Of a DNA stretch of 64,000 nucleotides, positions 10,562 to 21,936 are shown piece by piece; the first letter of the stretch is position 1; each line of letters begins with the position of its first letter. This stretch comes from Peronospora farinosa. Its lineage: Eukaryota; Oomycota; Peronosporomycetes; Peronosporales; Peronosporaceae. The translations under genes were made by a program, and so were the position numbers. A model generated the notes under the pieces. The model saw nothing but the letters and a program-made list of their open reading frames with translations, was not told where the DNA came from and ran no database searches. Where the stretch lies: contig CANTFK010000987.1 of NCBI GenBank assembly GCA_947646735.1, forward strand, positions 620,001 to 684,000. The letters are read 5' to 3'.

Positions 10562-11785
10562 TCACATCGCGCAGATACGCGAGACTTGACTCTCGAGATC
10601 TACCACCTGCCTCTTCAGCGCAGCGGACTCAGCCTGCGACTGAACAGCAGCAGGGTAGGCAGACGCGAGTAGGTGGGTGTAATCGCCGCTCCTATCGGTC
10701 GCCACCTGTGTTGGTGGACACGGAAGGGAATACGCGCTTCCTTGTTGGAAGGCTGTTGGCCCACCGGTTTGTGAAGCGAAAGCTCCAAATCCTTGTCTAG
10801 TGGAAGGGTTACCCAACGAGCTTTGACTCGTGGGAGCCTGTGGACGCTTTGCGCGTCGACGTGCCTGGGCTTGTGGCTGCTTATGCGAAGCAGCACCAGC
10901 TGTCTTCTTTCTGCTAGGTCCGGAAGGACTAGCAGAAAAAGCGTGGCGAGAATCAATTGGGGGTCGCTTACCACCCAAAATTTCATGCGCACGCTTCATG
11001 GCGAAGCTGATTCGCTGCGACCGTTGTTTCGTTGCATCTCCATGCAAGGTAACACGGCGCCGAAGTTTAGCTTCATATTCGTCGGCTGTTTCGTTAGAAC
11101 GCAGCACGACTGGAATTGGGAAAGCACGACCAAGTGCTTTGCCCTGCTTTTTCCACAAGGGAAAGACGCTATAAAACTTATGAGCGTCTATAGTGACACG
11201 CTGCAAAAGCGCTGCACTAGACCCATCCGAGTTCATCCACTCAGATGGAGGGGGCATTGGTGGCAAGCCACCACTCACGTAGCCGCCCTCGCGACGGCGG
11301 GCTAGTGAGGCCGACGGTGTACTTGGTGGAGCTTTACGCTCACACTCACCTGAGTCTGACTCGCCATTATGGATTGTCAAGACATCAGCTTGAGAAGTTA
11401 CATCTGACTGAGTCGCGACTACTCCTTTCGAAGTAGCTCGCTCAGTCTTAGTCGCTGCGCTCGTAGGCGCAGGCAACGAGGTTTTACCTTCGCTTGTAGG
11501 AAGCATAGATGCTTCCTCAAGGACGGGTGCCTCAAATGATGGGGACATATGTCCCATCAATGCACTATGCTCATCGCCACTTTGAAGTGATGGCAATGGC
11601 GTAGTCTCATTGTAATCTACAATGAGAGATGGATCTTCATCCACATTATCGTGAGATGGAAGATTTGTCTCAGTGCCTGAAGCACTTTGCGACGGCTGCG
11701 ATAAATCGCGGCGCGTGCGCTTAGTGCTGGACTGCATGGGTGCCTTTGCAGGCGACCCATTAGACTTACCACGTTTCGGTGGCAT
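10562..11785 (-). CDS. R1 antisense ORF (407 codons), unknown function
   Basis: An open frame of 407 codons lies on the strand opposite to gag-pol, between integrase and the 3' LTR. The start ATG is at 11783-11785. A TATAAAC box (11814-11820, complement) lies about 30-35 bp upstream, and the 3' LTR begins 107 bp upstream. The protein is Ser/Pro/Ala-rich and basic at the N-terminus (MPPKRGKS), and acidic and disordered in the first third. It has a more structured middle (about residues 185-270, including LLQRVTIDAHKFYSVFPLWKKQ), basic patches and a C-terminal coiled-coil-like stretch. No family is recognised. The R2 copy differs mainly by a single nonsense change. Antisense ORFs in this position are known from some plant Gypsy elements; no homology to those is claimed. 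Confidence 0.7.
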   Translation of the reverse strand: MPPKRGKSNGSPAKAPMQSSTKRTRRDLSQPSQSASGTETNLPSHDNVDEDPSLIVDYNETTPLPSLQSGDEHSALMGHMSPSFEAPVLEEASMLPTSEGKTSLPAPTSAATKTERATSKGVVATQSDVTSQADVLTIHNGESDSGECERKAPPSTPSASLARRREGGYVSGGLPPMPPPSEWMNSDGSSAALLQRVTIDAHKFYSVFPLWKKQGKALGRAFPIPVVLRSNETADEYEAKLRRRVTLHGDATKQRSQRISFAMKRAHEILGGKRPPIDSRHAFSASPSGPSRKKTAGAASHKQPQAQARRRAKRPQAPTSQSSLGNPSTRQGFGAFASQTGGPTAFQQGSAYSLPCPPTQVATDRSGDYTHLLASAYPAAVQSQAESAALKRQVVDLESQVSRICAM

Positions 11786-11892
11786 GAGAGTTGAGATAAC
11801 TAAAGCGGCGCGTTTATAACGGCTCGCAAGTCTCTCTGTCTCCTAGGCGATGTTTTACAAGATGTAAAAATCGTTTTAAATTGGGGGGATGG
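11786..11892 (-). promoter_or_regulatory. Antisense promoter candidate and polypurine tract of R1
   Basis: On the minus strand a TATAAAC motif (11814-11820) precedes the antisense ORF. On the plus strand 11881-11892 (TTGGGGGGATGG) directly abuts the 3' LTR and is the expected polypurine tract for plus-strand priming. Confidence 0.55.
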
Positions 11893-12488
11893 TGTAACGG
11901 GCTCAATGTTACACGTAAACATTAATTAATATACTTAGTGCAAGGTCTAAAAGTATCCATGATTACTTTTAACCTGTCACTTGGGTGCGATACACAAATG
12001 TGATCCACCCTCGTGAATGTGATATCCATTGATGGATTCACATGGGAAGGGATGACTCTAGTTGAAGCTAGGCATCACGACGTCCCAGAAGGACGTCATT
12101 ACCGAGCTTAAATCTACATTTAAGTTCATGCGACAAGATACGCTTCTAAAGAGTCGCATATCCGATCTTTATATAAGTAGACAATCAGTAGTTAAGTTAC
12201 ATTTAATTATAATTCATTAAATATAGCTCAGTCTTGAATTTGCTAAACACCGAAGAACCGCGCACGAGAAGCTGAAAAACCTTCTGCGTGACTTAAGTAG
12301 GACACTTGTTAGTTGTTCGTTGCCCTCTCGCCTAAGCGAGAGGCAACTGGCGGTACGACTGCTTAAGCAATCGACCAATCACACATCCGCCCTCGCACGC
12401 GAAGGTAAGACAGTCTAACCGCTTCCTCGCTTGTACATAAGGTGTGTGCTCGTAGTACGAGGCAACTTTGTAGAAGTGCCCGTTTACA
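11893..12488 (+). repeat. 3' LTR of R1
   Basis: 596-bp direct repeat of the 5' LTR, starting TGTAACGGGC and ending GCCCGTTTACA, so the ends form a short imperfect inverted repeat. Its first 21 bases form a hairpin (TGTAAC/GTTACA). Confidence 0.92.
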
Positions 12489-13803
12489 ATAATACCGCAG
12501 GCCGAACTAAGTAAAAATGATAGATTAGCAGCAATTTTGATCTACAGGCATAGAATGCAATATCATATGGGATAAAACAATCCTGGAGACGTGATTCTTT
12601 CACTCGTGTTAATAGCTTGAGCTCCCATCTGCAACACCTGGCGTGCTCTATTTGCCCGTAGTTATCCTTTATCCGCTGTATACCGTCATGAAGTAGTCCT
12701 CTGTATCCGCCGAGGGCATCTGGAAGAATCCGAGCCACTGGAAAATCATTTGAATTGTCGACCTCCGTGAGTAGATGCTCCTGAATCACCTCGTCGAGGT
12801 ACTTTGGGGTTGTCCTTTACGTGCTGAGACAAAGAAATGCGGATCTCGTCCGTCATTGTCGTTTGCTGAACACCGCGCTGAGGCATGCCTTGTATGTGAT
12901 CGTTGTTGTGCTTTTGTGTGGTTCGCGTATTGGTGTGGAACTGGCTTAGCTGATAGCCTCTGTTATCTGATGAAATATTTTGGTCTCGAGGATATCAGTT
13001 TACACAGGCTCTACTTTAGTGGTGGCCACAGCTTGGGGCTATCCGGGCTGGCTGGCACTCAAAGTATCCGGCAGAAATGAACCGGCTGGACCTTAGAAGA
13101 AAATAAAATCCGTTTTCGTGTTTGTAAAGTGATATTGTTACAGCAGAGACAGACGGTAATATACTCCATAGTTGACATGACACAAACGCTGTCATGAAAT
13201 TTTCGTGTGCCAAGAGAATCTGATGGCCTCAAAGTCCACGAGAAAAATAGCGAAGGTAATTGTAAAACAGTTAATTGCTAGGTGCAACTCCATATGAAAT
13301 GATGTCAAGGTCTATTCAACTGCTCCTCGCCGCAAAATGGCAAAAGACTGGCTATTAACATCGCAGACGCAAGAAGAATGTCTCCGCCATTGCCAAATGC
13401 GTACGTTGTCTCGGTCACAAGAAGGTGGCGTGATGTGTGCATTTCCTTGTGACACTGATGTTGACACCTGGCTGACTCATCATGAGAATGCTTCACGTCA
13501 AAATCCTTACTTAACGCTGCTAAAGGCGACGTTGAGCTGAAAACACCCAATAATGACAGATTCGTTGCAATCGTGGTAGGAGTAGTCAAGCAGCGTTCAA
13601 TTGAGGGAGAATGTATTAGTTGCATACTACGAGGCCAACTGACTGCTCTCACTGCATCGTTTTGGCGACAGGATCTCGACCAACTCCACACATCGAGCAT
13701 GGGAAAAACGCAGCCCTTCCGAGTGTAAGCAAACAAGTTGCAGTGTCGCGACGAGTATCGTGACGCAGATGAAGAGTGAACGAAGAGAAATCAATTTTTT
13801 AAC
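12489..13803. other. 1.3-kb flank between R1 and fascin copy 3, with a broken host-gene-like frame near 12490-12860 (-)
   Basis: On the minus strand, a frame beginning MTDEIRISLSQHVKDNP (start near 12859) continues as YLDEVIQEHLLTEVDNSNDF in a frame shifted by one base, and runs to the LTR at 12489. It looks like a relic of an unidentified gene cut by the retroelement insertion. The rest (about 12860-13800) has only short frames without recognisable similarity. The whole segment is mirrored at 18440-19754. Confidence 0.4.
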
Positions 13804-13808
13804 TAGGT

Positions 13809-14406
13809 CTACTCCTTAGCGACTGGAACAGCTACTGCCGAGTCAGCAGGATCATCAAACATGGACGTCACGATCTGCTCGATTTCTTGAGGTGTTTTAC
13901 CACATTTCGCAAGCTCCAGGACAAAGTGCTGGCGGTCTTTGCCAGCGAGGACGTGGCGCTGATCCAAAGCACGCTGCGTTTGGTTGGTGGTAGCAACAAA
14001 GCGGGGCTCCACGATCCTCCATGCCTCCCCACTCTTGGCGGTTTTGATTCGCACACTTGACCGCTTTATTGTCGTCACACTGGAGGACATTTCCAGTGTG
14101 GCACGACACGAAGTAGAGAGCGCAACTTGCGTCCGTCTCCATAGTAAAGAGCTCCCACGCGCCAGCCTCAGTGGGATCAAACACGCATTCCCCAGATACG
14201 CAAACTTGCAGGAAGCGGCCGTTGTGACCAGACTGGATAGCAATCTTGTCGTCGCGAACTCGATGCAAGACGAGCTGCTCGTAGATGTCACGATTGTCTG
14301 TTAGACAACGAGCTTTCTTGGACCCGAGAGGATTCTGCAGATTTCGGTTCTTGCGAATAGACTGAAGAATGACAGGCACACCAAACGGAATCTCGGACAG
14401 ATCCAT
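13809..14406 (-). pseudogene. Fascin-like beta-trefoil gene, copy 3 (single-base frameshift)
   Basis: Same start (ATG complementary to 14404-14406), length and stop as the intact copy at 17838-18434, and almost identical to it. One extra base in a run of C (14027-14030, plus strand) shifts the frame after NQNRQEW. The product would therefore carry about 125 correct residues followed by an unrelated tail ending at 13897. The correct C-terminal frame is otherwise preserved to 13809. The lesion is recent or a sequencing error in a homopolymer. Confidence 0.8.
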
Positions 14407-14689
14407 GGTTAATACGTTGTTGCGAGGTGGAGAGGTAAAAGGTAAATGCAAGATATTTAATTTGTTGCTAGGTAATTATTCCAAGATCTGAAGCTGTAAA
14501 GTGACTAGCCAAGACATCTTTCAGTTTGTGAATGGTCTCCCCGTAGATGGATGGCTTTGATGCCTTTTCATGTGTGGCGGATATACGAACGTTTAATTAC
14601 CATCGATTCCTGCAGTGTAAAGTTACAAGAAAATAGACACTGCAAAGCGCTTCTTTGGGAAAGTATAGGCTCTGCTTTGGTGTGGCTTA

Positions 14690-15318
14690 CAACTGCAATG
14701 ATATTCTTGTCATTTGTAGCCTATATTCCTCACAAAATCTGACTTGTATTTCTGCACGACAGAACAAAAAGTCATTGAGCTTCAATTCTAAAGTCCGATT
14801 CGACATTGACGCAGTTTGTGGAGATTTAACATGTGTATCATAGTTGATTAGTTTCTTTATACACGGTTTATGTAGCGATGTTAGTCTTGCTCGATCTGCG
14901 CAACTTTGACAGCAGCAAAAGGCTCCACGATCCATCAGTTGTCCCAGTACATGTACACTACTATTGCATTGAAGGAGAATTCCTGAATTGCACGAAACGA
15001 AAGGTAGATTGCATCGGTATCCCTTTGCATCATAAAAACCTCCACCTTTCTTAGACGGACGCATTTTACTAAATGCACATGCTTAAAGAAAGCGGCCCGT
15101 GCGCACAGACCGAATGCCACAGTCCGAAAAGGATGCCTTAACACGGCCCGAATAGATGAAATGGACGAACTATGGCGTGCTGCATTTCCTGCGAAGGAAA
15201 TAACGGGAACGTGCTCGTAGGCGTCACAGTTGTCGACAAGGTTGCGAGCCTTTTTGTTGCAGAAGGATTTGTAAAAGCTGTATGTGTGTGTTCTGATTTG
15301 CAGAATCACGGGCAACAC
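14690..15318 (-). pseudogene. Decayed fascin-like gene relic (right copy)
   Basis: Mirror copy of the relic at 2621-3249, read on the minus strand. The same VPVILQI and KKARNLVDN matches and the same frameshifts occur. Together with the relic at 17277-17420 it shows that fascin-like genes were already present in inverted orientation here before the recent duplications. Confidence 0.7.
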
Positions 15319-16248
15319 CGTCGTGCGGCATAACCATAAGCGAGAAAGGACAAAAGCTGAAAATCAGTCGCTTACGACACTTCTCGTTTGATGTTGATGT
15401 ACCCGGTAAACGAGTTCATATCAAGCAGACAAGTTCTGGAAATATCCGTGTTACGGGTCCTTGACAGCTCTCAATACATTTTTCCCGACTTGCAAACTGA
15501 TACCACGCCTGGTCAGTGCTGAATAATGCAACTTACATTTTTCTTAGGACGACAATTTCAATAAAATGAGTTTAGGCGTCATTGTAAAAAAAAGTTGTAC
15601 CATGATGTGTGGAAATATATATCTGGACAATAGACATAATGAGAGTAGAAGGGTGCTACAGACATATTGAAACAATTACTGAAGTATGTGAATTGCCTGT
15701 GGATCGGCAAGCGATGCTTTCACTGATGCTTCAAACGAAGTTGAACGGGGGATCCAATGCTAGACGTAACCTTCTATCGTTGCACCAACTTTGTACCTCA
15801 TGGTGACAAGATGAACGCGAGCTATTTGCGATTATTTTTTTCCAATCTCCTTGGCTGTGTGGTAAATGGCGCCGAATCGCGGGCGAATAGAAGTGGTGCA
15901 ATTTTAACGGATAAGGAAGTGTGATAACACTCCAATCACAATACCTGTGATCGCGAATACGGCATTAGTGTCATGTGCTTGACCAGACGGAGTGTCACGT
16001 ACTTTGCCACACTTGGTGCCAGGACTCTTCTAGCTCCATCAGGTCTATTTCTGGATGTTTTCATCAACGAATTGCACAGAATCTTTTCCTTACTCAGGTA
16101 TAATAGCTTTAAGATCATATTGCACACGCATAGATTGAGCAAGTTGGACCACGACTTAGTGTGTGTAAGATAAGATGTATAACAACCATTATTGAGAGCA
16201 TCTCCAACGCGCGGGGTTACATTTATCCTACTTTTGATGGTTGACAAG

Positions 16249-17093
16249 ATTTTAAAAGTTTTAAGTCATTCTAGTAGTTTTCCAGGATACGTTTCCTGTC
16301 TGCTTCTACCTTTAAGACCAGAGGTCCGTCGAACTGACTTGTGCGACTGTTTGCGTGGAGGAACTGCCGTGATGTTCCTTGGTCATGATGTCTGCCAGCG
16401 TTGCCGAAGTCAAAGTATACGAGGTCAACTTCGCCGCGATTTGCCTTGCGCAGATGCGATGGTACTTGATATCGATAGTGTGGGCCAAGGTTCACAGGGG
16501 TCGTATCCAAGGGAGTCAACTTCACACATGATGAGCTCTATGCATGTATCCTATAAGCACTGCAGGTGTTTAAACACAGTGTTCACAGCTCGATCATGCG
16601 TGGCACGGCTGCGTGCACCAGACTCGCATCATCCCAGTTATAAATGCGATTGTGTTGGATCTCCGTGCATGGTGCGCACGGGACAACATTTCCCATCTCC
16701 CAGAAGATACTCATGCTGTCGAAAGGCAGCAGGCACGTAGTCAAATGAGATGAGGCGCGTCTCTTAATCCGACAGCAGGCCTTGCTTCTACCTTCACCAA
16801 TTACGTGGCGTACAATCAATTCTTGCCAATACCGTAGACTCCGTCAAAAGTGTGAAGCTCATTTGCACTGCTTTCCTTCTCCACGTCATCCATATCGTTG
16901 TGCTTCCCGCCAGCGCGAAAGCATTTCTGCGAGTGGCGCGCTCGAATTTCGCCATGGGATGTGACGGGTCCACTTCGCCAAGGGGCATGAATTTGTATTG
17001 GTTCATACGCTTGCGACCGTAGAAGAGGGCTGCTGACAAATTATAACGGATGGTGAAGTAGGTGGAGTTGGTCAACGATTTAAAAAAGAGCAC
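16249..17093 (-). pseudogene. Alanyl-tRNA synthetase relic (right copy)
   Basis: Mirror copy of 846-1690 with the same deletions, frame changes and stops; only a few bases differ. It lies about 10.8 kb from the functional gene, across R2. Confidence 0.8.
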
Positions 17094-17276
17094 CACGGCT
17101 AGCATCCATAGAAGCTATTTCGCTACCGCTAACTCCGCCAAGCCTGGAGGTATCATCGCAGAGCTCAACTAGGTAGAATAGAATGGATTCATATTTACCT
17201 CTACTTATATATCACTGACCAAGTTCCAATCCCTCTACATACACGTCTACCAAGCCCCTCGCATAATCTACATCAT

Positions 17277-17420
17277 TTAAACAATGTCCACCGCAACGTA
17301 CAGCCTTGCCACACTGGAACTATTCTTCAATGCGGTAGTAGTGTACAATGCCCAGCAGATACGCAGGACTACTGGGATACATGACGAATGGCTGAGTCTT
17401 GTGGTGCTGTCAAAGTTGCG
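17277..17420 (+). pseudogene. Short decayed fascin-like relic
   Basis: A stretch resembling the fascin-like gene around the segment encoding CHTGNVLQC, followed by sequence shared with the relic at 14690-15318 (including the CTGTCAAAGTTGCGCA stretch), but in inverted orientation to it. No frame survives. Confidence 0.45.
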
Positions 17421-17837
17421 CAAATCGAGCAGGACGTGAGTAAAAAGCGTAAAACTACGTATTGTAGCGTGGAAAAACACTAAATAAATTGAGCAATTGC
17501 AACTGGCTTGTCGAATTATTATTCGAAGCTCAATGTCTGATGTTCCTGTCGTGGATAGCACTACAAAAAAAGCTTGACGCTATACTGTTCTGCAATGAGC
17601 GCTCTGCAGTCTATTTTTTTGGGAACATCATAAAGTATATAAGAAAAGCCGTACATCGTCTCGTTTCATTTTAATAACGTCTCATATGTTGTAAAAGCCG
17701 TATGCTATTCGTCACTAATACGCCATTAAAGCTAGATTCTTGCAAATTACAAAATTGTCTTGGCCAGTCATTTTACAACTTCATTTCTTGACCTGCATAT
17801 ACCTTTTACCTTTTCACCTCGCAACAACGTATTAACC

Positions 17838-18434
17838 ATGGATCTTTCCGAGATTCCGTTTGGTGTGCCAGTCATTCTTCAGTCTATTCGCAAGAACCGA
17901 AATCTGCAGAATCCTCTCGGGTCCAAGAAAGCTCGTTGTCTAACAGACAATCGTGACATCTACGAGCAGCTCGTCTTGCATCGAGTTCGCGACGACAAGA
18001 TTGCTATCCAGTCTGGTCACAACGGCCGCTTCCTGCAAGTTTGCGTATCTGGGGAATGCGTGTTTGATCCCACTGAGGCTGGCGCGTGGGAGCTCTTTAC
18101 TATGGAGACGGACGCAAGTTGCGCTCTCTACTTCGTGTCGTGCCACACTGGAAATGTCCTCCAGTGTGACGACAATAAAGCGGTCAAGTGTGCGAATCAA
18201 AATCGTCAAGAGTGGGAGGCATGGAGGATCGTGGAGCCCCGCTTTGTTGCTACCACCAACCAAACGCAGCGTGCTTTGGATCAGCGCCACGTCCTTGCTG
18301 GCAAAGACCGCCAGCACTTTGTCCTGGAGCTTGCGAAATGTGGTAAAACACCTCAAGAAATCGAGCAGATCGTGACGTCCATGTTTGATGATCCTGCTGG
18401 CTCGGCAGTAGCTGTTCCAGTCGCTAAGGAGTAG
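17838..18434 (+). CDS. Fascin-like beta-trefoil protein, copy 4 (intact)
   Basis: An intact single-exon gene of 198 codons. Residues about 8-135 look like one fascin-type beta-trefoil domain: IAIQSGHNGRFLQV, AWELFTMETD and ALYFVSCHTGNVLQC follow the repeating pattern of fascin lobes (SGHxGRYL... WExF). The C-terminal 50 residues are predicted helical (QHFVLELAKCGKTPQEIEQI). There is no signal peptide or membrane segment, so it is probably cytosolic. Fascins cross-link actin with four such domains; a single-domain protein may instead bind another ligand, so function is uncertain. MDLSEIP was chosen as start because all four copies share it. The frame extends 26 codons upstream in this copy only. 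It is the only complete copy of the four in the window. Confidence 0.8.
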   Translation: MDLSEIPFGVPVILQSIRKNRNLQNPLGSKKARCLTDNRDIYEQLVLHRVRDDKIAIQSGHNGRFLQVCVSGECVFDPTEAGAWELFTMETDASCALYFVSCHTGNVLQCDDNKAVKCANQNRQEWEAWRIVEPRFVATTNQTQRALDQRHVLAGKDRQHFVLELAKCGKTPQEIEQIVTSMFDDPAGSAVAVPVAKE

Positions 18435-18439
18435 ACCTA

Positions 18440-19754
18440 GTTAAAAAATTGATTTCTCTTCGTTCACTCTTCATCTGCGTCACGATACTCGTCGCGACAC
18501 TGCAACTTGTTTGCTTACACTCGGAAGGGCTGCGTTTTTCCCATGCTCGATGTGTGGAGTTGGTCGAGATCCTGTCGCCAAAACGATGCAGTGAGAGCAG
18601 TCAGTTGGCCTCGTAGTATGCAACTAATACATTCTCCCTCAATTGAACGCTGCTTGACTACTCCTACCACGATTGCAACGAATCTGTCATTATTGGGTGT
18701 TTTCAGCTCAACGTCGCCTTTAGCAGCGTTAAGTAAGGATTTTGACGTGAAGCATTCTCATGATGAGTCAGCCAGGTGTCAACATCAGTGTCACAAGGAA
18801 ATGCACACATCACGCCACCTTCTTGTGTCCGAGACAACGTACGCATTTGGCAATGGCAGAGACATTCTTCTTGCGTCTGCGATGTTAATAGCCAGTCTTT
18901 TGCCATTTTGCGGCGAGGAGCAGTTGAATAGACCTTGACATCATTTCATATGGAGTTGCACCTAGCAATTAACTGTTTTACAATTACCTTCGCTATTTTT
19001 CTCGTGGACTTTGAGGCCATCAGATTCTCTTGGCACACGAAAATTTCATGACAGCGTTTGTGTCATGTCAACTATGGAGTATATTACCGTCTGTCTCTGC
19101 TGTAACAATATCACTTTACAAACACGAAAACGGATTTTATTTTCTTCTAAGGTCCAGCCGGTTCATTTCTGCCGGATACTTTGAGTGCCAGCCAGCCCGG
19201 ATAGCCCCAAGCTGTGGCCACCACTAAAGTAGAGCCTGTGTAAACTGATATCCTCGAGACCAAAATATTTCATCAGATAACAGAGGCTATCAGCTAAGCC
19301 AGTTCCACACCAATACGCGAACCACACAAAAGCACAACAACGATCACATACAAGGCATGCCTCAGCGCGGTGTTCAGCAAACGACAATGACGGACGAGAT
19401 CCGCATTTCTTTGTCTCAGCACGTAAAGGACAACCCCAAAGTACCTCGACGAGGTGATTCAGGAGCATCTACTCACGGAGGTCGACAATTCAAATGATTT
19501 TCCAGTGGCTCGGATTCTTCCAGATGCCCTCGGCGGATACAGAGGACTACTTCATGACGGTATACAGCGGATAAAGGATAACTACGGGCAAATAGAGCAC
19601 GCCAGGTGTTGCAGATGGGAGCTCAAGCTATTAACACGAGTGAAAGAATCACGTCTCCAGGATTGTTTTATCCCATATGATATTGCATTCTATGCCTGTA
19701 GATCAAAATTGCTGCTAATCTATCATTTTTACTTAGTTCGGCCTGCGGTATTAT
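18440..19754. other. Mirror of the 1.3-kb flank (12489-13803)
   Basis: Reverse complement of 12489-13803 with few changes. It carries the same frame-disrupted gene relic (about 19384-19759, plus strand) abutting the 3' LTR of R2 and the same unrecognised short frames. Confidence 0.6.
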
Positions 19755-20350
19755 TGTAAACGGGCACTTCTACAAAGTTGCCTCGTACTACGAGCACACA
19801 CCTTATGTACAAGCGAGGAAGCGGTTAGACTGTCTTACCTTCGCGTGCGAGGGCGGATGTGTGATTGGTCGATTGCTTAAGCAGTCGTACCGCCAGTTGC
19901 CTCTCGCTTAGGCGAGAGGGCAACGAACAACTAACAAGTGTCCTACTTACGTCACGCAGAAGGTTTTTCAGCTTCTCGTGCGCGGTTCTTCGGTGTTTAG
20001 CAAATTCAAGACTGAGCTATATTTAATGAATTATAATTAAATATAACTTAACTACTGATTGTCTACTTATATAAAGATCGGATATGCGACTATTTAGAAG
20101 CGTATCTTGACGCATGAGCTTAAATGTAGATTTAAGCTCGGTAATGACGTCCTTCTGGTACGTCGTGATGCCTAGCTTCAACTAGCGTCATCCCTTCCCA
20201 TGTGAATCCATCAATGGATATCACATTCACGAGGGTGGATCACATTTATGTATCGCACCCAAGTGACAGCTCAAAAGTAATCATGGATACTTTTAGACCA
20301 AACATTAAGTATATTACTTAATGTTTACGTGTAACATTGAGCCCGTTACA
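19755..20350 (-). repeat. 3' LTR of R2
   Basis: 596 bp, counterpart of 11893-12488 but with more differences from it than the rest of the arms show. It keeps several hairpins in better shape than R1, for example a perfect 12-bp stem with 3-nt loop at 20300-20326 and a 10-bp stem at 20116-20139. A polypurine tract (complement of 20351-20362) precedes it. Confidence 0.9.
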
Positions 20351-20456
20351 CCATCCCCCCAATTTAAACGATTTTTACATCTTGTAAAACATCGCCTAGG
20401 AGACAGAGAGACTTGCGAGCCGTTATAAACGCGCCGCTTTAGTTATCTCAACTCTC

Positions 20457-21680
20457 ATGCCACCGAAACGTGGTAAGTCTAATGGGTCGCCTGCAAAGGC
20501 ACCCATGCAGTCCAGCACTAAGCGCACGCGCCGCGATTTATCGCAGCCGTCGCAAAGTGCTTCAGGCACTGAGACAAATCTTCCATCTCACGATAATGTG
20601 GATGAAGATCCATCTCTCATTGTAGATTACAATGAGACTACGCCATTGCCATCACCTCAAAGTGGCGATGAGCATAGTGCATTGATGGGACATATGTCCC
20701 CATCATTTGAGGCACCCGTCCTTGAGGAAGCATCTATGCTTCCTACAAGCGAAGGTAAAACCTCGTTGCCTGCGCCTACGAGCGCAGCGACTAAGACTGA
20801 GCGAGCTACTTCGAAAGGAGTAGTCGCGACTCAGTAAGATGTAACTTCTCAAGCTGATGTCTTGACAATCCATAATGGCGAGTCAGACTCAGGTGAGTGT
20901 GAGCGTAAAGCTCCACCAAGTACACCGTCGGCCTCACTAGCCCGCCGTCGCGAGGGCGGCTACGTGAGTGGTGGCTTGCCACCAATGCCCCCTCCATCTG
21001 AGTGGATGAACTCGGATGGGTCTAGTGCAGCGCTTTTGCAGCGTGTCACTATAGACGCTCATAAGTTTTATAGCGTCTTTCCCTTGTGGAAAAAGCAGGG
21101 CAAAGCACTTGGTCGTGCTTTCCCAATTCCAGTCGTGCTGCGTTCTAACGAAACAGCCGACGAATATGAAGCTAAACTTCGGCGCCGTGTTACCTTGCAT
21201 GGAGATGCAACGAAACAACGGTCGCAGCGAATCAGCTTCGCCATGAAGCGTGCGCATGAAATTTTGGGTGGTAAGCGACCCCCAATTGATTCTCGTCACG
21301 CTTTTTCTGCTAGTCCTTCCGGACCTAGCAGAAAGAAGACAGCTGGTGCTGCTTCGCATAAGCAGCCACAAGCCCAGGCACGTCGACGCGCAAAGCGTCC
21401 ACAGGCTCCCACGAGTCAAAGCTCGTTGGGTAACCCTTCCACTAGACAAGGATTTGGAGCTTTCGCTTCACAAACCGGTGGGCCAACAGCCTTCCAACAA
21501 GGAAGCGCGTATTCCCTTCCGTGTCCACCAACACAGGTGGCGACCGATAGGAGCGGCGATTACACCCACCTACTCGCGTCTGCCTACCCTGCTGCTGTTC
21601 AGTCGCAGGCTGAGTCCGCTGCGCTGAAGAGGCAGGTGGTAGATCTCGAGAGTCAAGTCTCGCGTATCTGCGCGATGTGA
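20457..21680 (+). pseudogene. R2 antisense ORF with one nonsense change
   Basis: Counterpart of 10562-11785. The frame starts at the same ATG (20457) and is open to 21680 except for a TAA at 20835-20837, where R1 has TCA. The remainder continues in the same frame. A product would be 126 residues, or restart at a downstream Met. Confidence 0.75.
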
Positions 21681-21858
21681 GGGCGAAGGACCGTCAGGGT
21701 TATGACCGCCTGAAGGCCCGTTTGAACATCTTTTAGAGCAAATGGTGATGAGAGACCCGCGTTCAGCGCGGAGATCTCCTCGAACACCGAGTCCTCTGTC
21801 GTCTGTCTCTTATCACATATCCGCATCAGTCTAGCGACAACAATGTTGACGTCGACTA

Positions 21859-21936
21859 TGAGTCGAGCGTCGTTGCCGATCAGGCTGGAAGTCGTTCACC
21901 TTCCTCTTCGCCTGATCGGCAACGACGCTCGACTCA
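21859..21936. repeat. Perfect 27-bp hairpin in R2
   Basis: Mirror of 10306-10383; both stem arms are unchanged. Confidence 0.85.

Larger units (their letters stand above)
4316..12488 (+). mobile_element. Ty3/Gypsy-type LTR retrotransposon R1
   Basis: An 8.2-kb element has two direct LTRs of about 597 bp, a primer-binding-site candidate, and the domain order gag zinc knuckle, protease, reverse transcriptase, RNase H, integrase, which is the Gypsy order. It ends with an antisense ORF, a G-rich polypurine tract and the 3' LTR. The LTRs begin near TGT and end in ACA. The five bases outside the two LTRs (tatat and ataat) do not match, so no clear target-site duplication is present. The pol region is broken by frameshifts and stops, so this copy is not autonomous. 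Its mirror image is R2. Confidence 0.92.
4996..14430 (+). repeat. Palindrome A, left arm
   Basis: Reverse complement of about 17813-27233 (paired coordinates sum to 32229 at the outer end and 32243-32244 at the inner end, so only small indels occurred). The arm includes R1 from its gag leader to its 3' LTR, the 1.3-kb flank, and fascin copy 3. Differences include a nonsense change in the antisense ORF of the right arm, an integrase stop in the left arm only, and several percent difference within the 3' LTRs. At the inner edge identity fades just upstream of the fascin start codon. At the outer edge it stops abruptly in the gag leader. Confidence 0.9.
14160..17939 (-). repeat. Inverted repeat B, right arm
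   Basis: Reverse complement of 1-about 3780. It spans the 5' part of fascin copy 3, the spacer with the fascin and synthetase relics, and the first 102 bp of fascin copy 4. Confidence 0.9.

Noticed and set aside
20862..21680. Second half of the R2 antisense ORF as a separate gene
   Set aside because: It is in the same frame as the first half and separated only by one nonsense change relative to R1.
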